Source of the DNA: Natronorubrum daqingense
GTDB lineage: Archaea; Halobacteriota; Halobacteria; Halobacteriales; Natrialbaceae
Assembly (NCBI RefSeq): GCF_001971705.1
Contig: NZ_CP019327.1
Span: forward strand, 1,054,001 to 1,118,000
DNA length: 64,000 bases
Direction of reading: 5' to 3'
Of this stretch, positions 43,109 through 53,230 are shown piece by piece. Made by a program: the position numbers and the translations under genes. Under the pieces are notes generated by a model that made no database searches, was not told where the DNA came from, and saw nothing but the letters and a program-made list of their open reading frames with translations. Position 1 is the stretch's first letter; every line of letters starts with the position of its first letter.

Positions 43109-45013
43109 TCAGTCGTCGATCGGCGCTGCACTCGAGAGCGCTTCGTCGATTTCGGCGTCTTCCATCTTGTCGACGAGGGCGTCGATCACTTCCTCGCGTT
43201 TGCCTTTGACGAACTTGATCGAACCGACGACGAGGTGGCCGCCGCCGGAGACGCCGCCGCCGGGAATCTCCTCTTCGAGTTCCGAAACCATATTCGGAAT
43301 GTCGAGGCGGACGCCGTCGGAGCGGAGGACGGCGAAGTCGGGGCCGTAGCCGACCGTAATTACGGGATCGCCGGTTTCCTCGATCTTTCGGTCGTGAATT
43401 TCACCGGTGGTTTTCCCTGGTGCAGGGTAGGTGAACCGGTGGGCGTAGTTCTCAACGTCGATCCGGTAGAGGTGTGCGCCGTTGTTGAGGTCTTCGTGTT
43501 CGAGGTGGGGCATCGCGGCCTCGAGTTGCTCGTCGACGTCCGCGCGAGAGCGGTCCGCGAGGAACGAGACGAGTTCGCGGTGGCGCTCCTCGTCGTCGCT
43601 ATCGATCTGGAGGAGGTCCTGGATCAACTGATCGCCGGAGTTGTATCGCAGCCAGAACGCGGCGTAGTCGAGCGCTTCGCTCAGGTCCTGAAGACGCTGC
43701 TCGTCGTAGCCCTCCTCGTTTGCGAGTGCGAGGTAGTCCTCCATCGCGTCGGCCTTGGAACGATCCGAGAGGCCGGCGACGGCGGGGACGTGACGGAGTT
43801 CGTCCGTGATATCCGGGTAGATCATCCGCGCGAGTTCGACACAGCACATCCCCGTCGTAATCCGGTAGTCCTCGTCGTGGAGGTACGGGTTAACGTGGGC
43901 GTCGAGAAGGTCGCCGACCGCGTCGGGGTCGGGGTGGTGGTGGTCGACGACGGCGATCGGGATGTCGTAGTGTGCCAGCGTTTCGTAGGCCGGAACGTCC
44001 TCGGCCGTCGAGCCGTTGTCGAGCATGAGCAAGAGCGGCAGTTGCTGGCCGTGTTTCTCGCGGTCCTCGAGTGCGAAGTTGAGGTCTCGCGTCGCGTCTT
44101 CCATCTCGTAGAACGGAGCCTTCGCGGGCAGGCGTTTGATGAGGTGACGCGGCGCGTTCTCGTCCTCGTGAACCTCGCTGATGAATCGCTCGAGGGCGAT
44201 CTGAACCGGGACGGCGGCGCACATGCCGTCGCCGTCGGCGTGGTGGCGAACGCGAATCGGGCGTCCCTGGAGGACGGTGCGCCGGAGCAGTTGGGCGACC
44301 TCCTTGAGGTTCGGGCGGAGCTTCTCGAACGCCTCCCAGTCGATCAGCGGGTCGACGTCGTGGGGTTCGGCGCGCGCTTCGAGTGCGTCCTCGAGTCGCT
44401 CGCGAGCCTCCTCGGCGTCCTCGCCCTCGAGTTTCGAGAGGCCCTCGGCCTCGATCTGAACGGAGTTTTCGTGGTGTTCGGGTGTACCGGTGACACGGAC
44501 GATATCGCCGACCTCGATGGACGGATACGCTCGCACGCCAGCTTCCTCGAAGGCCGCACAGGGGACGACGCCGGCTTCGTCGGCGACGTGGAAGATGGTC
44601 GGGCCGCCGGTCTGTTTGACCTGGACGATTTCGCCTTCGATGTGCACCTGCTCGCCGATGGTCGCCTCGAGTCGGTCGGTGGCGGTCAGGGAGTAGTCGT
44701 GCTCGACGTGCTCGAGCGCGTAGTCGTCGACGTCGACGGGTTCGAAGGCGACATCGCCGTTGTCGCGAACGCTCTCGAGCGTGACGACGAGTTCGTCGCC
44801 GACGCCGTAGGTACCCTCGAGCACGGATTCGTGGACGAGACCGGAAACGGACTCGGAGAGATCGACGAAGATACCGTAGTCGACGATACCGTTAATTTCG
44901 GCGAGATACGACTGATTTTGCTCGACGTCCTCGATCGTACAGTCTTTGGAAAGCTCGTAGACGACGGAATCCCCGTCATCTGTGCCGGGTTCCCCGGCGG
45001 ACTCACGTGTCAT
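43109..45013 (-). CDS. RecJ-like DHH protein with N-terminal S1/OB domains
   Basis: 634 aa. N-terminal S1-type domain (YLAEINGIVDYGIFVDLSE, about 36-100), then an OB fold (about 115-185), then the DHH phosphoesterase core with VRHHADGDGMCAA and AVVDHHHPDPD (the DHH motif), and a C-terminal DHHA1-like block ending VSGGGHLVVGSIKF. The architecture is that of haloarchaeal RecJ-like/GINS-associated nuclease-type proteins, likely a single-strand nuclease or RNA-processing factor. Minus-strand TATA (ttata at 45041-45046) lies about 30 bases before the ATG. Confidence 0.88.
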   Translation of the reverse strand: MTRESAGEPGTDDGDSVVYELSKDCTIEDVEQNQSYLAEINGIVDYGIFVDLSESVSGLVHESVLEGTYGVGDELVVTLESVRDNGDVAFEPVDVDDYALEHVEHDYSLTATDRLEATIGEQVHIEGEIVQVKQTGGPTIFHVADEAGVVPCAAFEEAGVRAYPSIEVGDIVRVTGTPEHHENSVQIEAEGLSKLEGEDAEEARERLEDALEARAEPHDVDPLIDWEAFEKLRPNLKEVAQLLRRTVLQGRPIRVRHHADGDGMCAAVPVQIALERFISEVHEDENAPRHLIKRLPAKAPFYEMEDATRDLNFALEDREKHGQQLPLLLMLDNGSTAEDVPAYETLAHYDIPIAVVDHHHPDPDAVGDLLDAHVNPYLHDEDYRITTGMCCVELARMIYPDITDELRHVPAVAGLSDRSKADAMEDYLALANEEGYDEQRLQDLSEALDYAAFWLRYNSGDQLIQDLLQIDSDDEERHRELVSFLADRSRADVDEQLEAAMPHLEHEDLNNGAHLYRIDVENYAHRFTYPAPGKTTGEIHDRKIEETGDPVITVGYGPDFAVLRSDGVRLDIPNMVSELEEEIPGGGVSGGGHLVVGSIKFVKGKREEVIDALVDKMEDAEIDEALSSAAPIDD

Positions 45014-45123
45014 CTTGCCCCGTTATTTGAGACGGTCGCGTATAACCCTTGTCAAGAAGGGAGCACCACAGCGCCCACATCGTCCGTCGACGTGCGATCG
45101 GTCGGCTGCTGTGGGCTGTGGAA

Positions 45124-47376
45124 TCACTCGTCCTGTGCGTCGACCGTGGCGACCGCAGCCAGATTGACGATGTCGCTCACGTCGTCGTCTCGCTGGAGGA
45201 CGTGAACCGGCCGGTCCATGCCGACGAGCATCGGACCGATCGCTTCGGCACCGCCCAGTCGCTGGAGAAGCTTGTAGCAGATGTTCCCCGCCTCGAGGTT
45301 CGGCAGAACCAACACGTTCGCGGGCTCCTCGAGGTCGCTGAACTCGTAGCTGCCGGTGAGGAAGTCCTCGACGACGGCGGTATCGGCTTGCATCTCGCCG
45401 TCGACGGGGAAGTCGACTGCTGGGTCGTCGCGAAGTCGCCGTGCAGCGCGGCGCGGTTTGCGCGTTCCCTCGTTGTCGACGCTGCCGAAGTCGGAGTACG
45501 AGAGTAAGGCTGCTCGTGGCTCGACGTTGAACCGGCGAGCGAGGTCGGCCGTGTGACGGGTGATCTCGGCCAGGACTTCCTCGTCCGGATCCTGATTGAC
45601 CGTCGTGTCCGCGAGGAAGACGACGCGATTCTTGAACGTGAGCATGTAGACGCCAGCGGCGTAGTCGGTCTCGGGAGCGGTCCCGATCACCTGCAGCGGC
45701 GGCCGAAGCGCGGAGGGATAGTGATTCGTCAATCCCGTTAGCATGGCGTCCGCGTCGCCCTGATCGACCATCACCGACGCGAAGTAGTTGCTATCGCGAA
45801 TCCGTTCCGTCGCTTCGGTTCGCGTCACGCCCTTTCGCTGGCGACGTTCGTAGAGTGCATCGACGTACGCCTCGACCGCTGACGTGCTCGGATCGACGAC
45901 GTCCGGGTCGAACTCGAGGCCGAGGGCCGAAATCGTCGTCTCGATCTCGGCCGCGTCGCCGATCAACACGGGAGCAGCGATCTCGCGGTCGGCGATCTGT
46001 GCCGCCGCCCGGACGATCCGCTCGTTTGCTCCCTCGGCCAGCGCAATCCGTTTGGGGTCGCTCTTCGCCTTGTTGAACACGGTTCGCATCATTTCGCGAG
46101 ACTTGCCGAGTCGGGCCTCGAGTCGCTCGACGTACTCTTCAGGATCGATCTCGGTTCGGGCGGAACCGGAGTCCATCGCGGCGCGGGCGACGGCGGGTGC
46201 GACCTCGAAGAGGACCCGCGGATCGAGGGGTTTCGGGATGATGTACTCGGGGCCAAACTGCAGGGGTTGGTCGCCGTAGGCCTTGCGCACGGCGTCTGGC
46301 ACGTCGGCTTTCGCGAGGTCGGCGATGGCTTTCGCGGCCGCGACCTTCATGGCCTCGTTGATCTCGGCCGCGCGCACGTCGAGCGCACCTCTGAAGATGA
46401 AGGGGAAGCCGAGCACGTTGTTGACCTGATTCGGGTAATCCGAACGCCCCGTGGCCATGATGACCGTGTCGTCGCGGGCGTTCTTGGCCGTCTCGTAGTC
46501 GATTTCCGGGTCGGGATTTGCCATCGCGAAGACGATTGGGTCAGCGGCCATCGATCGGATCATCTCCTCGCTGACGATTCCGCCGACGGAGAGGCCGACG
46601 AACACGTCCGCATCCTCGAGTGCGCCCTCGAGGCCGCCGTCGGGAACGTCGCGGGCGAACTCGCGGCTGTAGGGGTCGAGATCGCCGGATTCTGCTCGGT
46701 CGGTCGTCAAAACGCCGTCGATGTCGACCATCGTGATGTTCTCCTTCTCGACGCCGAGCGAGACGAAGAACCGCGCGGTCGCGAGGGCTGCTGCACCCGC
46801 CCCGGAGAACGTAACGGAGAGATTCTCGAGTTCTTTTCCAGCGATATCGACGGCGTTCAACAGTGCCGCTCCGCAGATGATCGCGGTGCCGTGTTGGTCG
46901 TCGTGGAAAACGGGGATGTCCATTCGCTCGCGCAGGCGCTCCTCGATTCGAAAGCAGTCGGGGGCGGCGATGTCCTCGAGGTTGATCCCGCCGAAGGTCG
47001 CGCCCATCGCGGCGACCGATTCGACGAACGCGTCGGCGTCGTCGTGCTCGAGTTCGATGTCGAAGACGTCGATGTCGGCAAAGCGTTTGAAGAGGACGCC
47101 TTTCCCCTCCATGACTGGCTTGGAGGCCTGCGCGCCGATATCGCCCAGTCCGAGAACGGCGGAGCCGTTGGAGACGACCCCGACGAGATTCCCTTTCGCC
47201 GTGTACTGGTAGGCGTCGTCCGATCGGTCGGCGATCTCTCGACACGGCGCGGCGACGCCGGGTGAGTACGCGAGCGAGAGGTCCCGCTGGGTGGTCGTCG
47301 ATTTCGTCGTCCGGATCTCGATCTTCCCGGGCGGGTCATCACGATGGTAGTCGAGTGAGTCTTCATCTAGTGACAT
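45124..47376 (-). CDS. maeB: NADP-malic enzyme fused to phosphate acetyltransferase-like domain
   Basis: 750 aa. N-terminal malic enzyme (residues about 1-410): IEIRTTKSTTTQRDLSLAYSPGVA, TFSGAGAAALATA (NAD(P) loop) and the oxidative decarboxylation residues in FAMANPDPEI. C-terminal PTA-like domain (about 430-750), with VMVDQGDADAMLTGLTNHYPSALRP. MaeB converts malate to pyruvate with NADP; the PTA-like domain is regulatory in bacteria, binding acetyl-CoA. A promoter-operator region with inverted repeats (47443-47493) lies upstream, shared with the JAMM gene. Confidence 0.95.
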   Translation of the reverse strand: MSLDEDSLDYHRDDPPGKIEIRTTKSTTTQRDLSLAYSPGVAAPCREIADRSDDAYQYTAKGNLVGVVSNGSAVLGLGDIGAQASKPVMEGKGVLFKRFADIDVFDIELEHDDADAFVESVAAMGATFGGINLEDIAAPDCFRIEERLRERMDIPVFHDDQHGTAIICGAALLNAVDIAGKELENLSVTFSGAGAAALATARFFVSLGVEKENITMVDIDGVLTTDRAESGDLDPYSREFARDVPDGGLEGALEDADVFVGLSVGGIVSEEMIRSMAADPIVFAMANPDPEIDYETAKNARDDTVIMATGRSDYPNQVNNVLGFPFIFRGALDVRAAEINEAMKVAAAKAIADLAKADVPDAVRKAYGDQPLQFGPEYIIPKPLDPRVLFEVAPAVARAAMDSGSARTEIDPEEYVERLEARLGKSREMMRTVFNKAKSDPKRIALAEGANERIVRAAAQIADREIAAPVLIGDAAEIETTISALGLEFDPDVVDPSTSAVEAYVDALYERRQRKGVTRTEATERIRDSNYFASVMVDQGDADAMLTGLTNHYPSALRPPLQVIGTAPETDYAAGVYMLTFKNRVVFLADTTVNQDPDEEVLAEITRHTADLARRFNVEPRAALLSYSDFGSVDNEGTRKPRRAARRLRDDPAVDFPVDGEMQADTAVVEDFLTGSYEFSDLEEPANVLVLPNLEAGNICYKLLQRLGGAEAIGPMLVGMDRPVHVLQRDDDVSDIVNLAAVATVDAQDE

Positions 47377-47442
47377 ATAATCGACTACGAGTAGGTCCCC
47401 GAAAAGCCCCTCGCTAGTACCATTAGGAGTATACTGACACCT

Positions 47443-47493
47443 AGTTGATTACGTACAAACATCATCGATAATTCATACAGTATTGAATCAACT
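47443..47493. promoter_or_regulatory. Operator-like inverted repeats between maeB and the JAMM gene
   Basis: Outer arms AGTTGATT (47443-47450) and AATCAACT (47486-47493) are perfect 8-bp inverted repeats 35 bases apart. Inside lies the imperfect palindrome ATTCATAC-A-GTATTGAAT (47471-47488, one unpaired T). The region is more A+T-rich than its surroundings and lies between divergent genes, so it may bind a regulator of one or both. Confidence 0.5.
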
Positions 47494-47579
47494 CGACGGG
47501 AAACGCTCGCAGAACTCCCGACTGCAGGGCCGACCACCTGATCGGAACGTTTAGCAACCGCAAGCACGCAGGGCCTGAT

Positions 47580-48077
47580 ATGGGGCTGTTCGACGCGCTG
47601 TTTCGCTCGAGCGAAATTCTCGGCATCGCCGAGGAGACGCTCGAGTTCGCACTCGAGTCCTCGGAGGCGACGCACCCGCACGAGTACATGGGGTTTCTCC
47701 GGGGCACCGACGCCCAGGAACTGGGACTCGAGCAAGATGGGCTCGTCATTACCGACGTGCTCGTCGTTCCGGGGACCGAGTCCAACAGCGTGAGCGCGAC
47801 GGTTCGAACGAGCCAGATTCCGAACGACGTGAAGGCGCTCGGAAGCGTTCACTCGCATCCGAACGGCGTGATCTCGCCGAGTGCGGCGGACCTCGAGACG
47901 TTCGGTCGGGGGAGCGTCCACATCATCATCGGCGCACCCTACCGTCGCTCGGATTGGCAGGCGTTCGATTCGGAAGGTCACTCGACGCGGCTGAACGTGA
48001 TCGACGTGGAACTACCCGATACCGATGATTTCTTCGACTTTACACAGGCGGATATCGACGACGACCTTCGACGATAG
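47580..48077 (+). CDS. JAMM/MPN metalloprotease-like protein
   Basis: 165 aa. The complete JAMM zinc motif is visible: Glu35 (HEYMGFLRG) and H91-S-H93-P-x6-S101-x2-D104 (SVHSHPNGVISPSAADL). Haloarchaeal JAMM proteins remove SAMP (ubiquitin-like) tags; Haloferax has two paralogues and this one resembles the group by motif, but which one cannot be fixed. It could alternatively act on cysteine or sulfur carriers. It lies 80 bases upstream of ribL and in the same direction, so it may share an mRNA. Confidence 0.85.
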   Translation: MGLFDALFRSSEILGIAEETLEFALESSEATHPHEYMGFLRGTDAQELGLEQDGLVITDVLVVPGTESNSVSATVRTSQIPNDVKALGSVHSHPNGVISPSAADLETFGRGSVHIIIGAPYRRSDWQAFDSEGHSTRLNVIDVELPDTDDFFDFTQADIDDDLRR

Positions 48078-48158
48078 CATGATACGTCAGACGAAGCCGA
48101 CGAGTTCGGCGACGACGGTTCGTTCGCACGGGTACCGACGGCTGAACGGGAGGAACGC

Positions 48159-48590
48159 ATGACGAAGACAGTCATCGCACAGGGGACGTTCGATATCGTC
48201 CACCCTGGTCACGTCCACTACCTCGAGGAGGCCGCGGCGATGGGCGACGAACTGTACGTGATCGTCGCTCGAACGGCGAACGTCGACCACAAGGAGTCGC
48301 CGATCTGTCCGGCCACCCAACGCCGGGACGTGGTCGACGCCCTCGAGGCGGTCGACGAGGCGATCCTCGGTCACGAGGAGGACATCTTCGTCCCGATCGA
48401 GGAGATCGATCCCGACGTGATCGCGCTGGGCCACGACCAACACCACGACGACGCACAGATCGAAGCCGAACTCGAGCGCCGCGGACTCGAGTGTACCGTC
48501 CAACGCGCGAGCGCTCGCGAGTCGGTCGCGGACGACGAACTGCTCTCGACACGGCTGATTATCGAGCGGATTCTCGAGCAGCGGGCCTAA
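48159..48590 (+). CDS. ribL: FAD synthase, archaeal RibL type
   Basis: 143 aa. The nucleotidyltransferase signature [17 protein letters not shown] (residues 9-25, H15-P-G-H18) and the ISSTR-like [10 protein letters not shown] near the C-terminus are those of archaeal RibL, which adenylates FMN to FAD. Length matches Methanocaldococcus RibL (about 150). It could alternatively be a glycerol-3-phosphate cytidylyltransferase-like enzyme, but the archaeal context favours FAD synthase. It follows the JAMM gene. Confidence 0.88.
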   Translation: MTKTVIAQGTFDIVHPGHVHYLEEAAAMGDELYVIVARTANVDHKESPICPATQRRDVVDALEAVDEAILGHEEDIFVPIEEIDPDVIALGHDQHHDDAQIEAELERRGLECTVQRASARESVADDELLSTRLIIERILEQRA

Positions 48591-48978
48591 CTCTCGTCGC
48601 TCGCAGTCGTGCGAGTGGCCTTTGTACAGTCGAGTTGACTGGTTTTAGTACCCATCACGGTCGATCCGGTTTTCGGGGATTGAGGCCCATCTGGCACCTC
48701 GAGTGGCGCGTCTTTCGCAGACGGCGACCCTCTTACCGGCGCGCTACCGTCTGCGGTTATGCGCCGAATCAAGTCATAGGTAGCGGCGATATTGTCCTGC
48801 TCGTGGGCGTTCATTCGGTATGGTGATTCCAACAGCGGCAGTATTCGGGCGATGAAGGGGATGTGAGTGTTCAAACTCGAGTCAATTCTTGCCTCATCCT
48901 ATGGCTAAAATGCTGAAATCGCCACGTAGAAGGCCTGAAACCCGCACCCTTTTGATGGTGTAGCTCCCAGAGACGTGT
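48591..48978. other. Intergenic region, nothing recognised
   Basis: 388 bases between ribL and the Tat lipoprotein gene. No open frame with coding character, repeat or RNA gene is seen. Short frames on both strands are unsupported. The right end (cacccttttgatgg near 48946) may hold the promoter of the next gene. Confidence 0.5.
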
Positions 48979-50379
48979 ATGCGAAAGGACGCAACACGCA
49001 GACGGTTCTTGGTGGGGAGTGCAACGGTGAGTGCAGTGGCACTGGCTGGCTGTGCGGGTGACGGCAATGGTGACGACGACAACGGTGAGGGGTCGGAGTT
49101 CGACGACGAGGACTACGACATCGACCCGGACCTCGAAGAGGGTGACGGATCGTACGAAGTCTGGGCGCTCGATCAGGGTCGAGACGACATCTTCATCTAC
49201 GAACCCGCCGCAGACGCCGACGGCGACGACGAGTTCGCGATGACGGACTACATCGACGTCAACGACCTTGGTATCGACGCGGACGACATCGTCCCGCACA
49301 TGATCGACTTCAGTTCGGACTACGCCTACGCCGCTATCGCCTGTACGGCCGGCGGCCGAACGCTCGTCTTCGACACCGAAGAGAAAGAACTCGTCGCGGA
49401 CATCGAGACCGGGCCGTCCACGCACATGGCCGCGTTCAGCCCCGGTGACGAGTACATCACCGTCGACGTCATGGGCGACATGGAAGACGGTCACTACGGC
49501 AGCATCGTTCGCCTCGACGCCGATACCGAAAACGGCGAGTTCGAAGAAGTCGACCGTATCGAACTCGGCGAGAGCGACGAGGTGTCGGACAACGAAGTCG
49601 AGCCGGGTCATCCAATCTGCCATCAGTACACGGCCGACGGTCGCTCGCTTCACACGCTCGGCCCGGAGTATGGCAACGCGGGGCTCGTCATCGTCGATCA
49701 CGACGAGTTCGAAATCGAACGCGCGTACACGCAAGAAGAAGCGCCGACTAACTGCGGAACGATGCCCCACTACGAGGACGAGAAGTTCTACCTCACCGCC
49801 GGCGCACCGTCCGACCCCGACGAGGGCGAAGACGGCGTCGGCCACTACTACGTCTACGACACCGCCGAAGACGAGTTCATCCTCGAGGAAGGTGACACGG
49901 AAGGCGTCGACGCACACGGCTTCTGGTTCACCCCTGACGGCGAAGAGCTGTGGATCCTCAACCGGGAAACGAACGACGGCGTCGTCGTCGACCCGGAGAC
50001 CGACGAGCCAGTCGAAGACGGCTACATCGAGCAGTACGGTCCGGATCAGGCCGACGACCCGGCTGACAGCGACGCGCCGGACATCATGTGGTCCTCACCC
50101 GACGGCGAGTACATGTTCGTCAGCCTGCGCGGCCCCGACCCGGTTTCGGGCGACCCCCACGCAGCGACCGGCATTACGCCCGGCTTCTCGGTCATGAGCA
50201 TCGAGGATCGCGAAATCGTCGACGTCGTCGAACCACACCCGATCGACGAGTTCGACGACGACGAGATCGAGGCCGCACAGGACGGCGACGGTCTGCGCCT
50301 TCCGGACTTCCACGGACTCGGCGTTCGCGTGGTCGACGACTTCGACACCGAAATCGAGAACTCGCCCGGCTTCAACTAA
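48979..50379 (+). CDS. Tat-exported lipoprotein with beta-propeller domain
   Basis: 466 aa. The twin-arginine signal RRRFLVG (residues 7-13) and lipobox LAGC with Cys25 predict Tat export and lipid anchoring, the usual combination in haloarchaea. An acidic linker (about 28-60, Asp/Glu/Gly) leads to a repeat-containing domain with blade motifs such as MAAFSPGDEYITVDV, HGFWFTPDGEELWILN and MWSSPDGEYMFVSL, typical of YVTN or nitrite-reductase/lactonase-like propellers. Probably binds a ligand or a periplasmic-side partner at the outer face of the membrane. The function is unknown. Confidence 0.85.
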   Translation: MRKDATRRRFLVGSATVSAVALAGCAGDGNGDDDNGEGSEFDDEDYDIDPDLEEGDGSYEVWALDQGRDDIFIYEPAADADGDDEFAMTDYIDVNDLGIDADDIVPHMIDFSSDYAYAAIACTAGGRTLVFDTEEKELVADIETGPSTHMAAFSPGDEYITVDVMGDMEDGHYGSIVRLDADTENGEFEEVDRIELGESDEVSDNEVEPGHPICHQYTADGRSLHTLGPEYGNAGLVIVDHDEFEIERAYTQEEAPTNCGTMPHYEDEKFYLTAGAPSDPDEGEDGVGHYYVYDTAEDEFILEEGDTEGVDAHGFWFTPDGEELWILNRETNDGVVVDPETDEPVEDGYIEQYGPDQADDPADSDAPDIMWSSPDGEYMFVSLRGPDPVSGDPHAATGITPGFSVMSIEDREIVDVVEPHPIDEFDDDEIEAAQDGDGLRLPDFHGLGVRVVDDFDTEIENSPGFN

Positions 50380-50418
50380 GCCGACGAGCCGAACTGGCTT
50401 TCTGCACCGTCACACCGA

Positions 50419-50574
50419 TTAATTTTGCAGGACGATTGGCGGCGGTAGTCTGATCGAATCGACAGCGTGTCCCGTTTCGACGAAGTGATCGATCGCGTCT
50501 TCGGAGACCTCTCTAGGCGTCTGTCCGGCGTCCGTACTTGCGTACCAATCACACTCGAGGCAGTATTTGTACAT
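50419..50574 (-). CDS. Small zinc-finger-like protein
   Basis: 51 aa from the ATG at 50574; the open frame upstream is basic and unsupported. Cys5 and Cys8 (YCLECDW) and His30 and His36 (DHFVETGH) could bind one zinc ion in a C2H2-like arrangement. The gene is convergent with the Tat lipoprotein gene and lies in front of ilvD on the same strand. No family recognised; confidence rests on the Cys/His spacing and the coding bias. Confidence 0.5.
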   Translation of the reverse strand: MYKYCLECDWYASTDAGQTPREVSEDAIDHFVETGHAVDSIRLPPPIVLQN

Positions 50575-50730
50575 CGGAACTGATCTTACGTGATATTCGA
50601 CGATACGGCCCCGAAAGCCTCGTGCAGGAAATCGACGGTCCATGCACTCGCCTGCGTCGGAATGTCTCCGGAACGAACGAGTCAGCATCGATCGAAAACG
50701 AGTCGTGACGAGGTCGTGATCGGGAACCGA

Positions 50731-52458
50731 TTACTGGCGTTTGAGGCCAGGGTTCGTCACCGCGCCGTGGGATGCAGATCCGAAGTCGCGGCAGTACTTG
50801 GCCAGCACGCCGCCGTCGTACGGCGGGTCCGGACGCTCCCAGTCCTCGCGACGAGCCTCGAGTTCCGCGTCGTCGACGTCGACCTCGAGGGTGCGCTCTG
50901 GAATGTCGACGGTGATCTCGTCGCCGTCCTCGAGCAGGCCGATCGGCCCGCCGACGAATGCCTCGGGGGCGACGTGGCCGATCATCGGGCCGCGGGTGCC
51001 ACCGGAGAATCGGCCGTCAGTGATCAGCGCGACGTCGTCTTCGTGACCGGCACCGACGACGGCGGCGGTGACGCCGAGCATTTCACGCATGCCGGGGCCG
51101 CCACTCGGCCCCTCGTTTCGGATGACGATCACGTCGCCGCTCTCGATGTGTCCCTCCTGGACGTACTCCATCGCGTCCTCTTCGTCCTCGAAGATTCGTG
51201 CGGGACCGTGGTGGTGGAACTCGTCGTCGCCGGTCACCTTCAGGACGGAGCCGTCGGGCGCGAGGTTGCCCGTGAGGATCTTGATCGCCCCTTCGGCTTC
51301 TTTGGGGTCGTCGACGGAGTAGAGGAACTCCGCGTCGATTTCCGACTCGTCGGGCAGGTCGAGCGTCTCGAGTTCCTCCTCGATCGTCCGGCCAGTGACA
51401 GTCATCGCGTCGCCGTGGAAGAGATCGGCCTCGAGCAGTCGGCGGATCACGACTGGAACGCCACCGATCTCGTGGAGGTCGTTCATGACGTGGTCGCCGC
51501 CGGGAGAGAGGTCGGCGATCTTGGGGGTGCGCCGGGAAATCTCGTCGAAGTCCTCGATCTCGAGGTCGACGTCGGCCTCGCGGGCGAGCGCGAGCAAGTG
51601 AAGCACGCCGTTGGTCGAGCCGCCGATGGCGGTCTGGAGCGCGATGGCGTTCTCGAAGGACTTGCGGCTGATGACGTCGGAGGGGCGGCGATCCTCCTCG
51701 ACGACTTCGACGGCGAGTTCGCCGGCGCGGCGGGCGACCTCGTAGCGCTCTTCGTCCTCTGCTGGTGGCGACGCGCTGCCGAGCGGGGCGAGACCGAGCG
51801 CTTCGGAGATGGAGGCCATCGTGTTCGCGGTGTACATGCCCCCACAGGAGCCGGCACCGGGACAGGCGCTTCGCTCTAAGTCGTCGAGTTCGTCGCCGCT
51901 CATCTCGCCGGTGCCGTAGGTGCCGACGCCCTCGAAGACGCTGACGATGGTGACGTCGCGGCCCTCGTGCTCGCCCGGCATGATCGAGCCGCCGTAGAGG
52001 AAGACGCTCGGGAGATCCGTCCGGATTGCGGCCATCAACATGCCCGGCAGGTTCTTGTCACAGCCGGCGACGGTGACGAGGCCGTCCATTCGCTCGCCGA
52101 AGGAGACCAGTTCGACGCTGTCGGCGATGAGTTCTCGAGAGATCAACGAGGCCTTCATCCCCTCCGTCCCCATCGAGATGGCGTCGGAGATGGTGATCGT
52201 GCCGAACTCGATGGGCATGCCGCCCGCTTCGTCGGTTCCCTCGAGCGCCGACTCCGCGACGTCGTCGAGGTGGACGTTACACGGGGTGATGTCTGCGGCC
52301 GGGTTCGGAACGCCGATCATCGGCGAGCCGAAATCCTCATCCTCGAAGCCCATCGCCCGAAACATCGCCCGGTGGGGGGCTTTCTCCGCGCCCTGGGTGA
52401 CCTCGGTGCTTTTGAGGCGTTCGTCTTTGCCGTAGTCGAACTCGTCGTCGCTGCTCAT
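50731..52458 (-). CDS. ilvD: Dihydroxy-acid dehydratase
   Basis: 575 aa. Iron-sulfur enzyme of valine, leucine and isoleucine synthesis; dehydrates 2,3-dihydroxy acids to 2-oxo acids. The Fe-S cysteines lie in [12 protein letters not shown] and [16 protein letters not shown], and the family block [17 protein letters not shown] is clear. Length fits the family (about 560-620). A minus-strand TTATAC (52481-52486) lies 23-28 bases before the ATG, indicating a leaderless mRNA. No other ilv genes are nearby. Confidence 0.97.
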   Translation of the reverse strand: MSSDDEFDYGKDERLKSTEVTQGAEKAPHRAMFRAMGFEDEDFGSPMIGVPNPAADITPCNVHLDDVAESALEGTDEAGGMPIEFGTITISDAISMGTEGMKASLISRELIADSVELVSFGERMDGLVTVAGCDKNLPGMLMAAIRTDLPSVFLYGGSIMPGEHEGRDVTIVSVFEGVGTYGTGEMSGDELDDLERSACPGAGSCGGMYTANTMASISEALGLAPLGSASPPAEDEERYEVARRAGELAVEVVEEDRRPSDVISRKSFENAIALQTAIGGSTNGVLHLLALAREADVDLEIEDFDEISRRTPKIADLSPGGDHVMNDLHEIGGVPVVIRRLLEADLFHGDAMTVTGRTIEEELETLDLPDESEIDAEFLYSVDDPKEAEGAIKILTGNLAPDGSVLKVTGDDEFHHHGPARIFEDEEDAMEYVQEGHIESGDVIVIRNEGPSGGPGMREMLGVTAAVVGAGHEDDVALITDGRFSGGTRGPMIGHVAPEAFVGGPIGLLEDGDEITVDIPERTLEVDVDDAELEARREDWERPDPPYDGGVLAKYCRDFGSASHGAVTNPGLKRQ

Positions 52459-52538
52459 GGTCGACCCTTGCGTCGAAACGGTATAAGTTACCCTTTCTCA
52501 GCCGGCAGGGTCCGCCCTTGTAGCAGGGAAAACGGCGC

Positions 52539-53162
52539 TCAGCCTTCGAGGCGGCGTTCGGCCTCGCGAAGCGCCGCTTGCGTGTCGATGCTCTCGAACG
52601 TGTGGTCCGGAACGCCCTCGAGTTCGCTTTCCTCGACCAGTTCGACGTCGATTCGATCGAACGCGGTGACGATTCGCCCGTCGCCCTCCTCGAGCGCTAT
52701 CTCGCAGGCTCGAGCCATCGCATCGGCACGATAGACGGCTTGGGTCGTCTGGTACCAGCCGTCCTCGAGCGTGACGACGGCGGCGTCGCGGCCGCGGGCG
52801 CGCTCGAAAAGGTCCTCCAGCAACGCTGGATCGACGTGGGGCATGTCGCAGGCGACGACGGCCGCGTACGCCGCGTCGACCGCCTCGAGACCGACCCGAA
52901 TGCCGGCCAGCGGGCCCAGGTCGGGCTCCGGGTCGGTCGCGTACGTCAGGTTGACGTCGCTTCCCTCGAGTGCAGTTTCGATCGCCTCGCGCTGATCGTC
53001 GCGACAGTTGATCACGCAGTCGTCGACGACCCGTCCCAGTCGGTCGACGACGCGTCGAATCATCGGCGTTCCGGCGAGCTCGGCGACGGCTTTGTCGGCT
53101 TCGCCGAAACGGGTCGAAAAGCCGCCGGCGAGGACGACGCCGGCGCGTGAGTCGTCGGTCAT
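52539..53162 (-). CDS. mobA: Molybdenum cofactor guanylyltransferase
   Basis: 207 aa. The N-terminal GVVLAGGFSTRFGEADKAVAELAGTPMI is the MobA nucleotide-binding loop (L-A-G-G-x-S-x-R-x-G). It adds GMP to molybdopterin for DMSO reductase-family enzymes. ACDMPHVDPALL is the metal/GTP-binding block. Minus-strand TTTATA (53188-53193) lies 26-31 bases before the start. Divergent from the beta-RFAP-synthase-like gene with only about 100 bases between. Confidence 0.92.
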   Translation of the reverse strand: MTDDSRAGVVLAGGFSTRFGEADKAVAELAGTPMIRRVVDRLGRVVDDCVINCRDDQREAIETALEGSDVNLTYATDPEPDLGPLAGIRVGLEAVDAAYAAVVACDMPHVDPALLEDLFERARGRDAAVVTLEDGWYQTTQAVYRADAMARACEIALEEGDGRIVTAFDRIDVELVEESELEGVPDHTFESIDTQAALREAERRLEG

Positions 53163-53230
53163 TATTCGTTCGATAGCACCGGCGCTGTATAAATGGCTGG
53201 CGACGCCACGACCACGTGTCGCCGTCGAAA

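Noticed and set aside
43013-45205. Long antisense frame (730 codons) opposite the RecJ-like gene; similar ones opposite the ligase (17274-19187) and hisC (19349-20377)
   Set aside because: These are a by-product of G+C-rich third positions and the acidic codon use of the real genes; they lack known motifs.
48587-48874. Minus-strand frame of 95 codons downstream of ribL
   Set aside because: No recognisable domain, poor codon character, no start signal.
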